Notes under the pieces: model-generated
The model's database searches: none
Told to the model about the DNA's origin: nothing
The model's input: only the letters and a program-made list of their open reading frames with translations
Shown here: piece by piece, positions 27,152-35,546 of the stretch
Numbering within the stretch: position 1 is the stretch's first letter
How the letters are laid out: each line of letters opens with the position of its first letter
Source: Candidatus Fermentibacterota bacterium
GTDB lineage: Bacteria; JAFGKV01
Assembly (NCBI GenBank): GCA_030620115.1
Contig: JAUXFG010000013.1
Span: 1 to 39,793 of the forward strand
Reading direction: 5' to 3'
Length of the DNA: 39,793 nt
Program-made: the position numbers and the translations under genes

Positions 27152-28134
27152 AAAGCGATTTAGGCCTGGTTACCGTGCTGGCGGCGAGACTCTGGGCGCA
27201 ACGAGGACAGTTGGTTAATTGGGAGCATCTTGGCGCCGATGTGAGGGGATATGAGAAGACCGTGGCCGCACTATCGCAACTTCTCGAGTTGGGATTCGAT
27301 GTTCGATTGTCCCCAGCCGGGGTACGGCTTGTGCCGCCGGCGGATACACCATGTGAGGCTGATCTCCTGCCAGAGCAGGCGGGGCCTTGCGTGTATTCCC
27401 CCGTAGTAGATTCCACGAACACCGCGGGTGTGCAGTTGGCCAGAGTAGGCGCACATCACGGGACTACTGTCATCGCCGAGGCACAGCTCAAGGGACGTGG
27501 GCATCACGGACACGAGTGGTTCTCTCCCGCCGGAATGGGGCTCTGGTTCTCGTTGATTCTTCGTCCCGCGGCAAGCGTGAAGAAACCCGGGTTGGTGCCG
27601 CTTTTGGTTGGCCTTTGCGTGGTGCGCGTACTCAGAGAGCTTGGCGCCCGGGCGGCAAGCTTGAAGTGGGCAAATGATGTGCTGTGGGGGAAACGGAAGG
27701 TGGCAGGGATCTTGGTGGAGCGGGTTGAATCAGGTCCGAGGGAGGCTTTTGTTGCGGGTGTGGGCATCAATATCCATCAGAAGGAATCGGATTTTCCCGA
27801 GGAGATCAGAGATCGTTGCCTTTCGTTGGATGAGATTCTCGGCGCTTCGATCAACCGGAGCGATCTGTTGCACAAGCTGGTGGAGGAACTCATCTCCCGC
27901 TGGCACGATGAGGTCTCGTCGGGATTTGGCGGTGTGGTGAAGTCATGGAATGAGGAATCGGGGACGGTGGGCATGTCCGTTAGGGCCGCGGTGGGGCAAG
28001 AGATACTAACCGGTGTCATAGAAGGAGTCGGTGATGCGGGGGAGCTGATGCTTCGCTGCCCGGATGGATCATTGAGAACCATGGCTTCGGGAAGAATCGA
28101 ACTCATGGCAAAGCCCGATCATGTGGGGCTATAG
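27148..28134 (+). CDS. birA: Biotin-[acetyl-CoA-carboxylase] ligase with N-terminal HTH-like region
   Basis: TTG start overlapping nadC; DSTNTAGVQLARVGAHHGTTVIAEAQLKGRGHHGHEWFSPAGMGLWFSLILRP; SLKWANDVLWGKRKVAGILVE. Confidence 0.93.
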   Translation: MKSDLGLVTVLAARLWAQRGQLVNWEHLGADVRGYEKTVAALSQLLELGFDVRLSPAGVRLVPPADTPCEADLLPEQAGPCVYSPVVDSTNTAGVQLARVGAHHGTTVIAEAQLKGRGHHGHEWFSPAGMGLWFSLILRPAASVKKPGLVPLLVGLCVVRVLRELGARAASLKWANDVLWGKRKVAGILVERVESGPREAFVAGVGINIHQKESDFPEEIRDRCLSLDEILGASINRSDLLHKLVEELISRWHDEVSSGFGGVVKSWNEESGTVGMSVRAAVGQEILTGVIEGVGDAGELMLRCPDGSLRTMASGRIELMAKPDHVGL

Positions 28135-28185
28135 GCGTGATGATTCACGAGCAAACTTCGCTCTGCTTCGTGACGAAATTCGGGT

Positions 28186-28387
28186 TAACCCGGACTTCTC
28201 ACCAACTTTGGGCTACAGCGGCCGATATGGCATCCCCCGTCCGACGCGGGACTTCGTTACGTTCTGTCGGCTTCCTCGATCCGCCAGCTGGCGGACAGAG
28301 GATACGCCTGTGGAGTCCTCAGTCGCAAGCCTCGCATTCAGAACCATCTCGGCCGTTTCGCTTCGAAAGCCGGCGAGAAGTCCGGGT
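28186..28387. repeat. Full copy (C) of the TAGCCCGGACTTCTCACC element
   Basis: Left end taacccggacttctcacc, right end ggcgagaagtccgggt; internal blocks gccgatatgg, gaggatacgcctg, gtcctcagtcgcaagcctcgcat, cagaaccatctcggc, cttcgaaagccgg shared with 8610-8792. Confidence 0.92.
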
Positions 28388-28430
28388 CATGGAATGATGG
28401 AATAATGGGTTGGAGGCATCGGGGATAGAG

Positions 28431-29183
28431 ATGTCTGGTGATGTGCTCCTGGTGAACATAGGCAATTCTCAAGTCAAGACCGCATGGTGGGGAGCAGGAG
28501 CGGATCTGCGACCGGGAAAGCAGTGGCCCACGCATCAAAAGGAGGGGCTTCTCTCTACCTTGTCGAAGGATCTCAAGGCCGTGGTGCTGGCGTCAGTGGT
28601 TCCTGATATCGACGACTCGTTTATGCGGGTGGCCCGTGATGCCGGAGTTCCCGTGATACTAGTGACTTCCGAGGCGGTGGCGGCGGCGGGGTTGATTGCC
28701 GGAACATATGGGAGCATTGGGGCTGACAGGCTGGTGAATCTGATAGCCCTGTCCCGCATGGAACCGCTGCCCGCCCTCTGTGTGGATGCGGGCACTGCCA
28801 TTACATTTGAGCTGATGGATTCAGAGAAGCGATTCGCGGGTGGCCTTATTGCACCCGGGCCCCGGCTCATGGCATCTGCGCTTTCCCATGGGACGGCACT
28901 CCTCCCCGAGATCGAGCCATGCGCGGGCGGTATTCTCCTGGGGCGGGACACTCCCTCGTCCATTGCTTCCGGCTGCTGGTGGGGAAGCATCGCTCTGGTG
29001 GAAGGTATTCTGGAGATCTTGAAGCGGAATGGAAGAACATGGCGGCTCTTGGTTCTCACTGGAGGGTTTGCGTCGATGCTTTCTACATTCTTGACGGTTT
29101 CACACCACGTTGAACCAGACCTCTCATTCAAGGGTCTGATTCATGTGTGGAAGGCATATGAAGCTGGCGATTACCCCGGGTGA
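28431..29183 (+). CDS. coaX: Type III pantothenate kinase
   Basis: LLVNIGNSQVKTAWW, GSIGADRLVNLIA, CVDAGTAITFELMD, GGLIAPGPRLMASAL. Confidence 0.92.
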   Translation: MSGDVLLVNIGNSQVKTAWWGAGADLRPGKQWPTHQKEGLLSTLSKDLKAVVLASVVPDIDDSFMRVARDAGVPVILVTSEAVAAAGLIAGTYGSIGADRLVNLIALSRMEPLPALCVDAGTAITFELMDSEKRFAGGLIAPGPRLMASALSHGTALLPEIEPCAGGILLGRDTPSSIASGCWWGSIALVEGILEILKRNGRTWRLLVLTGGFASMLSTFLTVSHHVEPDLSFKGLIHVWKAYEAGDYPG

Positions 29184-30126
29184 CCCCCTGGGAATAGGGC
29201 CTGAGATCGCCGCGAAGGCTCTTGCGCGCTGGCGCGAGGAAGAGACGAAAGCCGTGCTCTACGGCCCGGAGGAGGAGTGGGCTCGTGTAGCGGAGCATAT
29301 CGGCAATACTCACCATGTGGACATGGTCTCCCTCCCCAGCCCCTCCGGGAGGAAACCCGCGACGCCCCAGGCTTCGGCATGGGGCGGGGCGGTGGCCATG
29401 GAAGCCTTGGAGTGCGCTGTCCGCGATGCCATGGAAGGAGTGGTGGACGCCGTTGTCACGGGGCCCGTCAGCAAGCAGAGTATGCACCTGGCCGGTTGGA
29501 GATATCCGGGGCAGACGGAGCTGATCGCCAAGCTCACGGGGGCGGAAGAGTACGCCATGATGTTGGCCAATGGGGTACACTGTGCCGTTCTCGCGACACG
29601 GCACGTGCCAATCCGTGAGGTTTCTTCATGCTTGAGTGTTGAGGGATTGGTGACGTTAGTGCTTTTGGTCGATAGAGAGCTTCGGCGTTTGCTAAAAAGG
29701 CAGCCACGTATTCTGGTGTGCGGGCTAAATCCCCATGCGGGGGATCGTGGGCTCCTGGGCAGCGAAGAGCGGGAGATCATCGCTCCAGCTATGGAAGCTG
29801 CCCGGGGCCAAGGCATTTGCATCGTGGGACCGATTTCTGCCGAAGAAGCGTTTATGACTTGGGGACGAGACGGAGATGTGGTGATCGCTATGTACCACGA
29901 TCAGGCGGCCATCCCTATCAAGATGCTTGGGCTGCATTCCGCAGTGAACGTCACGTTGGGGATGCCCGTGGTGAGGACCAGCCCCGGCCATGGCACGGCA
30001 TTCTCCCTCGTGGGGACCGGCCGGGCGGATGAAGGGAGCTTTCTGGAGGCCATGAAGTGGGCCACTCGCTTGGCCTCTATCCCACATGACAGCCACGCGA
30101 AACGTGTGGTGAGATATTCGGGATAG
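29158..30126 (+). CDS. pdxA: 4-hydroxythreonine-4-phosphate dehydrogenase
   Basis: ITPGDPLGIGPEIAAKAL, VVTGPVSKQSMHLAG, CGLNPHAGDRGLLGSEE, MYHDQAAIPIKML, RTSPGHGTAFSLVGTGRADEGSF. Confidence 0.96.
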   Translation: MKLAITPGDPLGIGPEIAAKALARWREEETKAVLYGPEEEWARVAEHIGNTHHVDMVSLPSPSGRKPATPQASAWGGAVAMEALECAVRDAMEGVVDAVVTGPVSKQSMHLAGWRYPGQTELIAKLTGAEEYAMMLANGVHCAVLATRHVPIREVSSCLSVEGLVTLVLLVDRELRRLLKRQPRILVCGLNPHAGDRGLLGSEEREIIAPAMEAARGQGICIVGPISAEEAFMTWGRDGDVVIAMYHDQAAIPIKMLGLHSAVNVTLGMPVVRTSPGHGTAFSLVGTGRADEGSFLEAMKWATRLASIPHDSHAKRVVRYSG

Positions 30127-30135
30127 GGGTCAGTC

Positions 30136-30867
30136 GTGATTCGATTCAGCCACGTATCATTCCGGGGGAGGAGGAGCGATACGGGACTCCATAATATTTC
30201 GCTACGTATTCCGCGGGGCGAATTGGCTTTATTCGTGGGACCGCCCGGTGCGGGCAAGTCACTCATTCTCAAGCTGTGCACAGGGGAAATCGGGCCTGAC
30301 GAAGGGCGCGTCTTCGTTGATGGCATTGATACGACGCAGATGGGCGAGCGTAGGTTTCGAAGACTCCGTCTTCTCATGGGCATAGTCTCGAACCAATTGC
30401 CGCTCCTGGAAGACAGGACGGTGTTAGACAATGTGGTTCTCTCGCTGGATGTCCGGGGGTGGCCACCAGGCAGGGCGGTTCGGTCTGCCATGAAGGCGCT
30501 GCAAGAATCGGGTATTCTCGCCCTGAGAGGTTACTACCCCACCGAGCTATCGGATGGACAACGACGTTTGGCCCGTGTGGCTCGGGCCATCGCGCCCATG
30601 CCTCGGCTTCTTTTCGTGGACGAATCCTCCGCGGACGATAACGCTCCGGGCGATTTCTTGCTCTTGATTGTGCGTACCATGACCGCCTGGGGTGCCACGG
30701 TGCTGATTGCACGGCAACGAGTGCCGGATTCCGCCGTCGAAGGGGCGAGAGTCTGGCACATGGCTGAGGGGCAGATCGTTCGTGCCGAGGTAATTCCCGA
30801 GCGCGCGAAGTCGACCCCCAGCTCCGGGTTGATGGAACTCCTTCTCGGAAGAGGAAATCCTCCATGA
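30136..30867 (+). CDS. FtsE-like ABC ATPase with divergent catalytic motifs
   Basis: IRFSHVSFRGRRSDTGLHNISLRIPRGELALFVGPPGAGKS; LPLLEDRTVLDNV; LSDGQ; LLFVDES; followed by an FtsX-like permease. Confidence 0.8.
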   Translation: MIRFSHVSFRGRRSDTGLHNISLRIPRGELALFVGPPGAGKSLILKLCTGEIGPDEGRVFVDGIDTTQMGERRFRRLRLLMGIVSNQLPLLEDRTVLDNVVLSLDVRGWPPGRAVRSAMKALQESGILALRGYYPTELSDGQRRLARVARAIAPMPRLLFVDESSADDNAPGDFLLLIVRTMTAWGATVLIARQRVPDSAVEGARVWHMAEGQIVRAEVIPERAKSTPSSGLMELLLGRGNPP

Positions 30868-31763
30868 GGGGATCTCGGCAATGGCTTCGGGCGATCTCTG
30901 AAGCCTATCGCCTGGGAACACAAGATCCGGGGCGCCATCTCCTGACAATTCTCATCATCGCGTTTGCCTATATCGGAGTCCTCCTCTTTGTGGTGCTTTG
31001 GCACAATATGACCATGCAGATGGATGGGATGATCGACAGTCTCTCTCTCAAGGTGGTGGTGAGACGAGGGATGGCGGGGATCGTTGCCTTGGGAGAATCG
31101 CTTCGTCGCCTGCCCGGGGTACGTGAGGCGACTTTTGTCCTTCGCAATGAGGACTTGGCTGGTCTCGGTGGAGTTCATGGGGGCGATGATGGGAGTGTTT
31201 TTCATGTTGCCCCACTGGAGTACTTCTCCGTGAAGACGCACGCCATCCATCCGGAAAGCCTCGCTGCGGTGGCGTCACGCGCCCATTCCTTGCGTGGCGT
31301 AGAAGACGTGCTGTTCCCAGAGCGATTGGCCGCAGAGACCACTAATCTGGTCTGGTGGATGCGTATGGGGTGGGCGAGCATTGGCACTCTGGTTTTTCTG
31401 CTTGTTTTCCTGGTGCTCTGTCTCAGGACAAGAATTGAAGTGTTGGAACAACGTCAGACGATACAGGTGATGCGTGCGCTGGGCGCTTCGTCATTTTTTA
31501 TGATTGCACCAGGTGTGATGCTGGGTGGCATCCGCGGGTTCCTTGCCTCTGTGGCGGCGTGCCTGGGAGGACACGCGGCAATGGCGGGGGTGGCAAGCCG
31601 GATTGGTGATTGCGTCTTTCTCTCACGCCAACAAATGTTTCTGTGTATGCTTTTTGGCACCATCATCTGTAGTGCCATTCCTCTTGTTGCATGGTGGCGT
31701 GTTTCGCGAGAGCGCAGCCCCGTCCCTCGACAACTGCGGGCTTTGCATACATGGAAAAGATGA
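30864..31763 (+). CDS. FtsX-like permease
   Basis: Overlaps the FtsE-like gene; one N-terminal TM, extracytoplasmic domain, three C-terminal TMs; TRIEVLEQRQTIQVMRALGASSFFMIAPGVMLGGIRG. Confidence 0.82.
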   Translation: MRGSRQWLRAISEAYRLGTQDPGRHLLTILIIAFAYIGVLLFVVLWHNMTMQMDGMIDSLSLKVVVRRGMAGIVALGESLRRLPGVREATFVLRNEDLAGLGGVHGGDDGSVFHVAPLEYFSVKTHAIHPESLAAVASRAHSLRGVEDVLFPERLAAETTNLVWWMRMGWASIGTLVFLLVFLVLCLRTRIEVLEQRQTIQVMRALGASSFFMIAPGVMLGGIRGFLASVAACLGGHAAMAGVASRIGDCVFLSRQQMFLCMLFGTIICSAIPLVAWWRVSRERSPVPRQLRALHTWKR

Positions 31764-32872
31764 AGAACGACCCTATGCACGGCCCTTTTTCGAATATCTT
31801 GGGGCAACATTGGGCGATCTCTTATCTGTCGGGTGCGGTGTCTAAGGGGCGTCTCCCACAGACCATGATATTCAGCGGGCCCGCCTACGTGGGGAAGGAG
31901 ACGACGGCCATTGCATTGGCGAGTCTTCTGCTCTGTGAGCGGGGATCCGGATGCGGGGAATGTGTTTCTTGTCGGCAGGTTCTTTCCTATCAGCACCCTG
32001 ATTTGCACTACTTTTTCCCTTGCCCTGCCTCGTGGTATCAGGACAAACCCGGCGCCGGGGAGGTGATCATTTCCCGGGCTGATCCGGGGAATAGACTCGG
32101 CGAACCGCTTGGTGACCCCAACCATGTGATCAGTATCGATGCGGTGAGGCGAATGACTCGCATTGCCTCAAGGAGCTCATTTGGCGGGCGGGCGAAAGTT
32201 TTTGTGATTCGTAATGCCGACAGGATGAAGGAGGAAGGGCAAAACGCGTTACTCAAACTACTCGAGGAGGCGCCTGCCGATACGTACTTGATTCTTCTGT
32301 CCGCCAGCCCCGGTGGAATTCTTCCCACCGTACGATCACGCGCACACCGTATCCGTTTCTCATCTCTGAACGAGCGTGATTGGATCGTCATCTTCACCTG
32401 CATCCGTGAGGTCGAAGAACAGCGCGCCCTCCTCCTGTACCGCCTCTCAGGAGGGTCGCTGGCCAAGGGCGCGTCGCTTCTGGAGGAGGAGAGCACCGAG
32501 GAAAGACTATTGGCGCTGGATTTGGTCTCCGGTGCATCGCGTGCTCCTCAAGGGTTTTGGGCAGCGAGAGCCATCGGTCGATTCGGAGATGGTAGGGATA
32601 GGGAGGGTTTCGATCGTCTCCTGGATCATATATTGCTCTGGCTGCGGGATGCGCTTGTATGGTCTGATGGTGGTGGAGCTTCGATCATACTGAACCGGGA
32701 TAGGCCCGACGCCGTGTCGGAGGTTGCCCGGCGCCTTACCAAGGAGCAACTTGTCCAACTCATTTGGGAATTCGAACATGTCCGGCAGTCCATGAGGCTG
32801 AATCTTGATCTACGGCTCGTGTGTTACCGAATGGAACGGCTGGTCCGTTTGATAAGGGAGCGATCCTGGTGA
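31751..32872 (+). CDS. holB: DNA polymerase III delta' subunit
   Basis: GQHWAISYLSGAVSKGRLPQTMIFSGPAYVGKETTA, CGECVSCRQV zinc motif, NADRMKEEGQNALLKLLEEAPADTYLILLSA. Confidence 0.92.
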   Translation: MEKMKNDPMHGPFSNILGQHWAISYLSGAVSKGRLPQTMIFSGPAYVGKETTAIALASLLLCERGSGCGECVSCRQVLSYQHPDLHYFFPCPASWYQDKPGAGEVIISRADPGNRLGEPLGDPNHVISIDAVRRMTRIASRSSFGGRAKVFVIRNADRMKEEGQNALLKLLEEAPADTYLILLSASPGGILPTVRSRAHRIRFSSLNERDWIVIFTCIREVEEQRALLLYRLSGGSLAKGASLLEEESTEERLLALDLVSGASRAPQGFWAARAIGRFGDGRDREGFDRLLDHILLWLRDALVWSDGGGASIILNRDRPDAVSEVARRLTKEQLVQLIWEFEHVRQSMRLNLDLRLVCYRMERLVRLIRERSW

Positions 32873-32886
32873 GATGGAAGAAGACA

Positions 32887-33771
32887 ATGAGCGAACAGAG
32901 TCGTGAGCATGGTGGCGGAGAAGCCAAGGGAGCGCTTCGTTTGATAGAGGTATCGTTCAAAGCGGGCAGGTTGGGCTATTATACGAATCCCCGGGAGCTT
33001 CCTGTCACCTCCGGGATGTATGTCGTGGTCTCCGCCGACAAAGGCGAGAATCTGGGAAGGGTAACCAGGGTCAATGTGACCCGAAAGAGCAGGAAGAGGG
33101 GCACTACCATACGGGCAATCGCGCGTTTGGCAAGTGATGAAGATGTCATGCTCCTGGAGAAGGTTCGTGCGCGGGAGCGGAGCCTGTTCGGCGTGTGCCA
33201 GGCCCGAATCAAGGCCCGCGGGCTGGAGATGAAACTCATCGATGTGGAAAGCCAGTTCGACGGGAATAAGGTGACATTCTTTTTCACTGCAGAGTCGCGT
33301 ATCGATTTTCGTGGCCTTGTGCGGGATCTGGCGAACACCTTCAAGATGCGCATCGAACTACGGCAGATAGGTGTGCGGGATCATGCACAGCGGCTTGGAG
33401 GTTGCGGCACCTGTGGTTTGACTCTCTGCTGTCACACCTTTCTCCAGGATTTCCAGCCCGTGACTCTACGGATGGCCAGGGATCAGAGCCTTTCCCTCAG
33501 CCCGTCCAAGATCTCCGGCGTGTGTGGGAGACTGAAGTGCTGTCTTGCTTATGAGCACGAGTTCTATATCAAACAAGCACGACGACTTCCTAGAGTCGGC
33601 CAGTGTATTGAGCGGGGTGGTGTGATGATGACCGCCGTGGCCGTGGATCTCTTAAAAGGGCAGGTCATACTCGCCAGCTCGGAAGGCGATGAATGTATCA
33701 TGACTCTCGCCGAGTGGGAGCAGGAGAATGAGCCGGAGATTCTTCCCCCGAAGGAGGGGAAATCTGTTTGA
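32887..33771 (+). CDS. ricT: PSP1-domain regulatory iron-sulfur protein RicT/YaaT-like
   Basis: GGCGTCGLTLCCHTFLQDFQPVTLRMARDQSLSLSPSKISGVCGRLKCCLAYE. Confidence 0.9.
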   Translation: MSEQSREHGGGEAKGALRLIEVSFKAGRLGYYTNPRELPVTSGMYVVVSADKGENLGRVTRVNVTRKSRKRGTTIRAIARLASDEDVMLLEKVRARERSLFGVCQARIKARGLEMKLIDVESQFDGNKVTFFFTAESRIDFRGLVRDLANTFKMRIELRQIGVRDHAQRLGGCGTCGLTLCCHTFLQDFQPVTLRMARDQSLSLSPSKISGVCGRLKCCLAYEHEFYIKQARRLPRVGQCIERGGVMMTAVAVDLLKGQVILASSEGDECIMTLAEWEQENEPEILPPKEGKSV

Positions 33772-34556
33772 AAAGAAGCCGCCTGAGTCAGGTCTTTCTC
33801 AAGGACCGCGGGGTGGTTTTGCGACTTCTCTCTTTTCTTCCTCCTCCCCAAGAGACTGGAACGATCCTTGAGATCGGTGCGGGAGAAGGCGCGGTGACCA
33901 CTGCGTTGCTGGAGGCCGGGTATGCCGTTACCGCAGTTGAGGTCGATCCGCACTGGGCTTCTCAACTGGCGGAACGTCATCCCGATCTCACTATGGTGAA
34001 TGCCTCGATCCTGGATCTTGTGCCCAACCAGTTGGTCAGGACGCCGGCGACCCTCGTGGGCTGTCTCCCCTATCATCTGTCCGGCGCGATTCTACGGTGG
34101 ATGGCTGACCATGCGGAGGATGTCAGCATGGCCATCCTTGTACTTCAGGATGAGGTTGTCTCGCGGATGGCCGCTTCTGCGGGGACCCGGGAACGCGGGT
34201 TGCTGAGTGTGGTAATCCAGTCCACCTATGCGGTGAAGCCTCTGTTCAAGATATCACCGAATGTATTCTGGCCCCGCCCCCGCGTATGGTCCAGGGTAGT
34301 CCGCTTGGATAGACGGGATGACGCCCGACCGGTGGAGGAATTGCAGGCAGTGTGGCGGGTGGCGGGGGCGCTGTTTCAGCAGCGGCGAAAGATGATCGGT
34401 GGGCGGATCGAAAGGCTCTATGGGCCTAGTATTCGCGCATATCTGGAGGATGCGGAGCTGGACTTGACCCGTCGACCCGAGACTCTAACTTTGGCCGAAC
34501 TTGAATTGGTGACGCGGGCGGTGTTGGATGCGGGTTCATCCAAGTCCGTGGTCTGA
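33768..34556 (+). CDS. rsmA: 16S rRNA (adenine1518/1519-N6)-dimethyltransferase family protein, motif IV variant (CLPY)
   Basis: SQVFLKD, ILEIGAGEGAVTTALLEAGYAVTAVEVDP, LVGCLPYHLSGAIL, LQDEVVSRMAASAGTRERGLLSVVIQ, FWPRPRVWSRVVRL; TTG start overlapping ricT. Confidence 0.88.
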   Translation: MKRSRLSQVFLKDRGVVLRLLSFLPPPQETGTILEIGAGEGAVTTALLEAGYAVTAVEVDPHWASQLAERHPDLTMVNASILDLVPNQLVRTPATLVGCLPYHLSGAILRWMADHAEDVSMAILVLQDEVVSRMAASAGTRERGLLSVVIQSTYAVKPLFKISPNVFWPRPRVWSRVVRLDRRDDARPVEELQAVWRVAGALFQQRRKMIGGRIERLYGPSIRAYLEDAELDLTRRPETLTLAELELVTRAVLDAGSSKSVV

Positions 34557-34613
34557 CAAGAGAGAGATGGGGCAAAAAAGGCTCCTTTCGAAGGCGCATT
34601 TCTTGTTGCACTC

Positions 34614-34703
34614 GTAACTTCTCGATAAGTCCGGGCATCCGAAGGCCTCCCCTTTCGCGAAGGGGGATTTTCCCAGTATTGCACGGGGTTATTGAGAAGT
34701 CAC
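34614..34703. repeat. Small inverted-repeat element with central palindrome
   Basis: gtaacttctcgataa (34614-34628) facing ttattgagaagtcac (34689-34703), 13/15; centre tcccctttcgcgaaggggga (34648-34667). Confidence 0.75.
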
Positions 34704-34736
34704 ATGCACTCCTCCTAAAGAGAAAGAAGCGGCCCT

Positions 34737-35489
34737 ATGTGTTTGCTTTCAGTCAATGTAGATCACGTAGCCACGCTGCGTGAGGCCCGAGGAGTTTCAT
34801 ACCCTGATCCCGTTCGAGCAGCGGTCCTTGCAGAATTGGGGGGTGCCCATGGAATCACGGTCCACCTCCGAGGTGATCAACGCCATATCAAGATCAGGGA
34901 TGTCAGGCTTTTGAATGAAGTGATTCAGACGAGACTGACCTTGGAGATGGAGCCCACGGAAGAGATGGCCGCGTTCGCTGCGGGGATTCGGCCCTATATG
35001 GTGACTCTGGTTCCTGAACGTCCCGGGGAAGTCTCAACTGAAGGCGGGCTTGATCTCGTTTCACACGGTGCAAACCTGTCTCTGGCGATATCCGCGCTCC
35101 GCGACAGTGACATACTCCTGTGCGGCTTCGTCGATCCAAATGTGGATCAGATACAGGCAGCGGCCCAACTGGGATTGGACGCCGTGGAACTCTGTACGAC
35201 ACGCTACACTGAAAGCGGTGACCGAGACAGCCGCAAGGAGGAAATCGAGACATTGAAGGGCGCTTCCAGGCTTGCCTCCAGGAGGGAACTCCTGGTTCAT
35301 GCAGGGCACGGCATCAACTACGAGAACATCAATCCGATTGCGGCCATTCCTGAGATCTCTGAACTCAGCATTGGCCATAGCATCGTGGGGAGGGCGGTAC
35401 TGGTAGGGATGGAACGAGCGGTCCATGAGATGCGGGAGCTCATGTGGAAGGCTCGGGCCGAGATTGGGAGTGATAATCGACTTTTGTAG
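34737..35489 (+). CDS. pdxJ: Pyridoxine 5'-phosphate synthase
   Basis: LSVNVDHVATLREARGVSYPDPVRAAVLAELGGAHGITVHLRGDQRHI, STEGGLDL, VHAGHGINYENINPIAAIPEISELSIGHSIVGRAV. Confidence 0.96.
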   Translation: MCLLSVNVDHVATLREARGVSYPDPVRAAVLAELGGAHGITVHLRGDQRHIKIRDVRLLNEVIQTRLTLEMEPTEEMAAFAAGIRPYMVTLVPERPGEVSTEGGLDLVSHGANLSLAISALRDSDILLCGFVDPNVDQIQAAAQLGLDAVELCTTRYTESGDRDSRKEEIETLKGASRLASRRELLVHAGHGINYENINPIAAIPEISELSIGHSIVGRAVLVGMERAVHEMRELMWKARAEIGSDNRLL

Positions 35490-35546
35490 AATGGATCCAG
35501 GATCCTCGCCGCGTCCGGGGAGGAAGACTCGAGGAATGGTGTGGAT

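Noticed and set aside
34737-35489. PdxJ HLRED to HLRGD change as loss of function
   Set aside because: Other PdxJ motifs are intact and I cannot judge from one sequence whether this position is essential.
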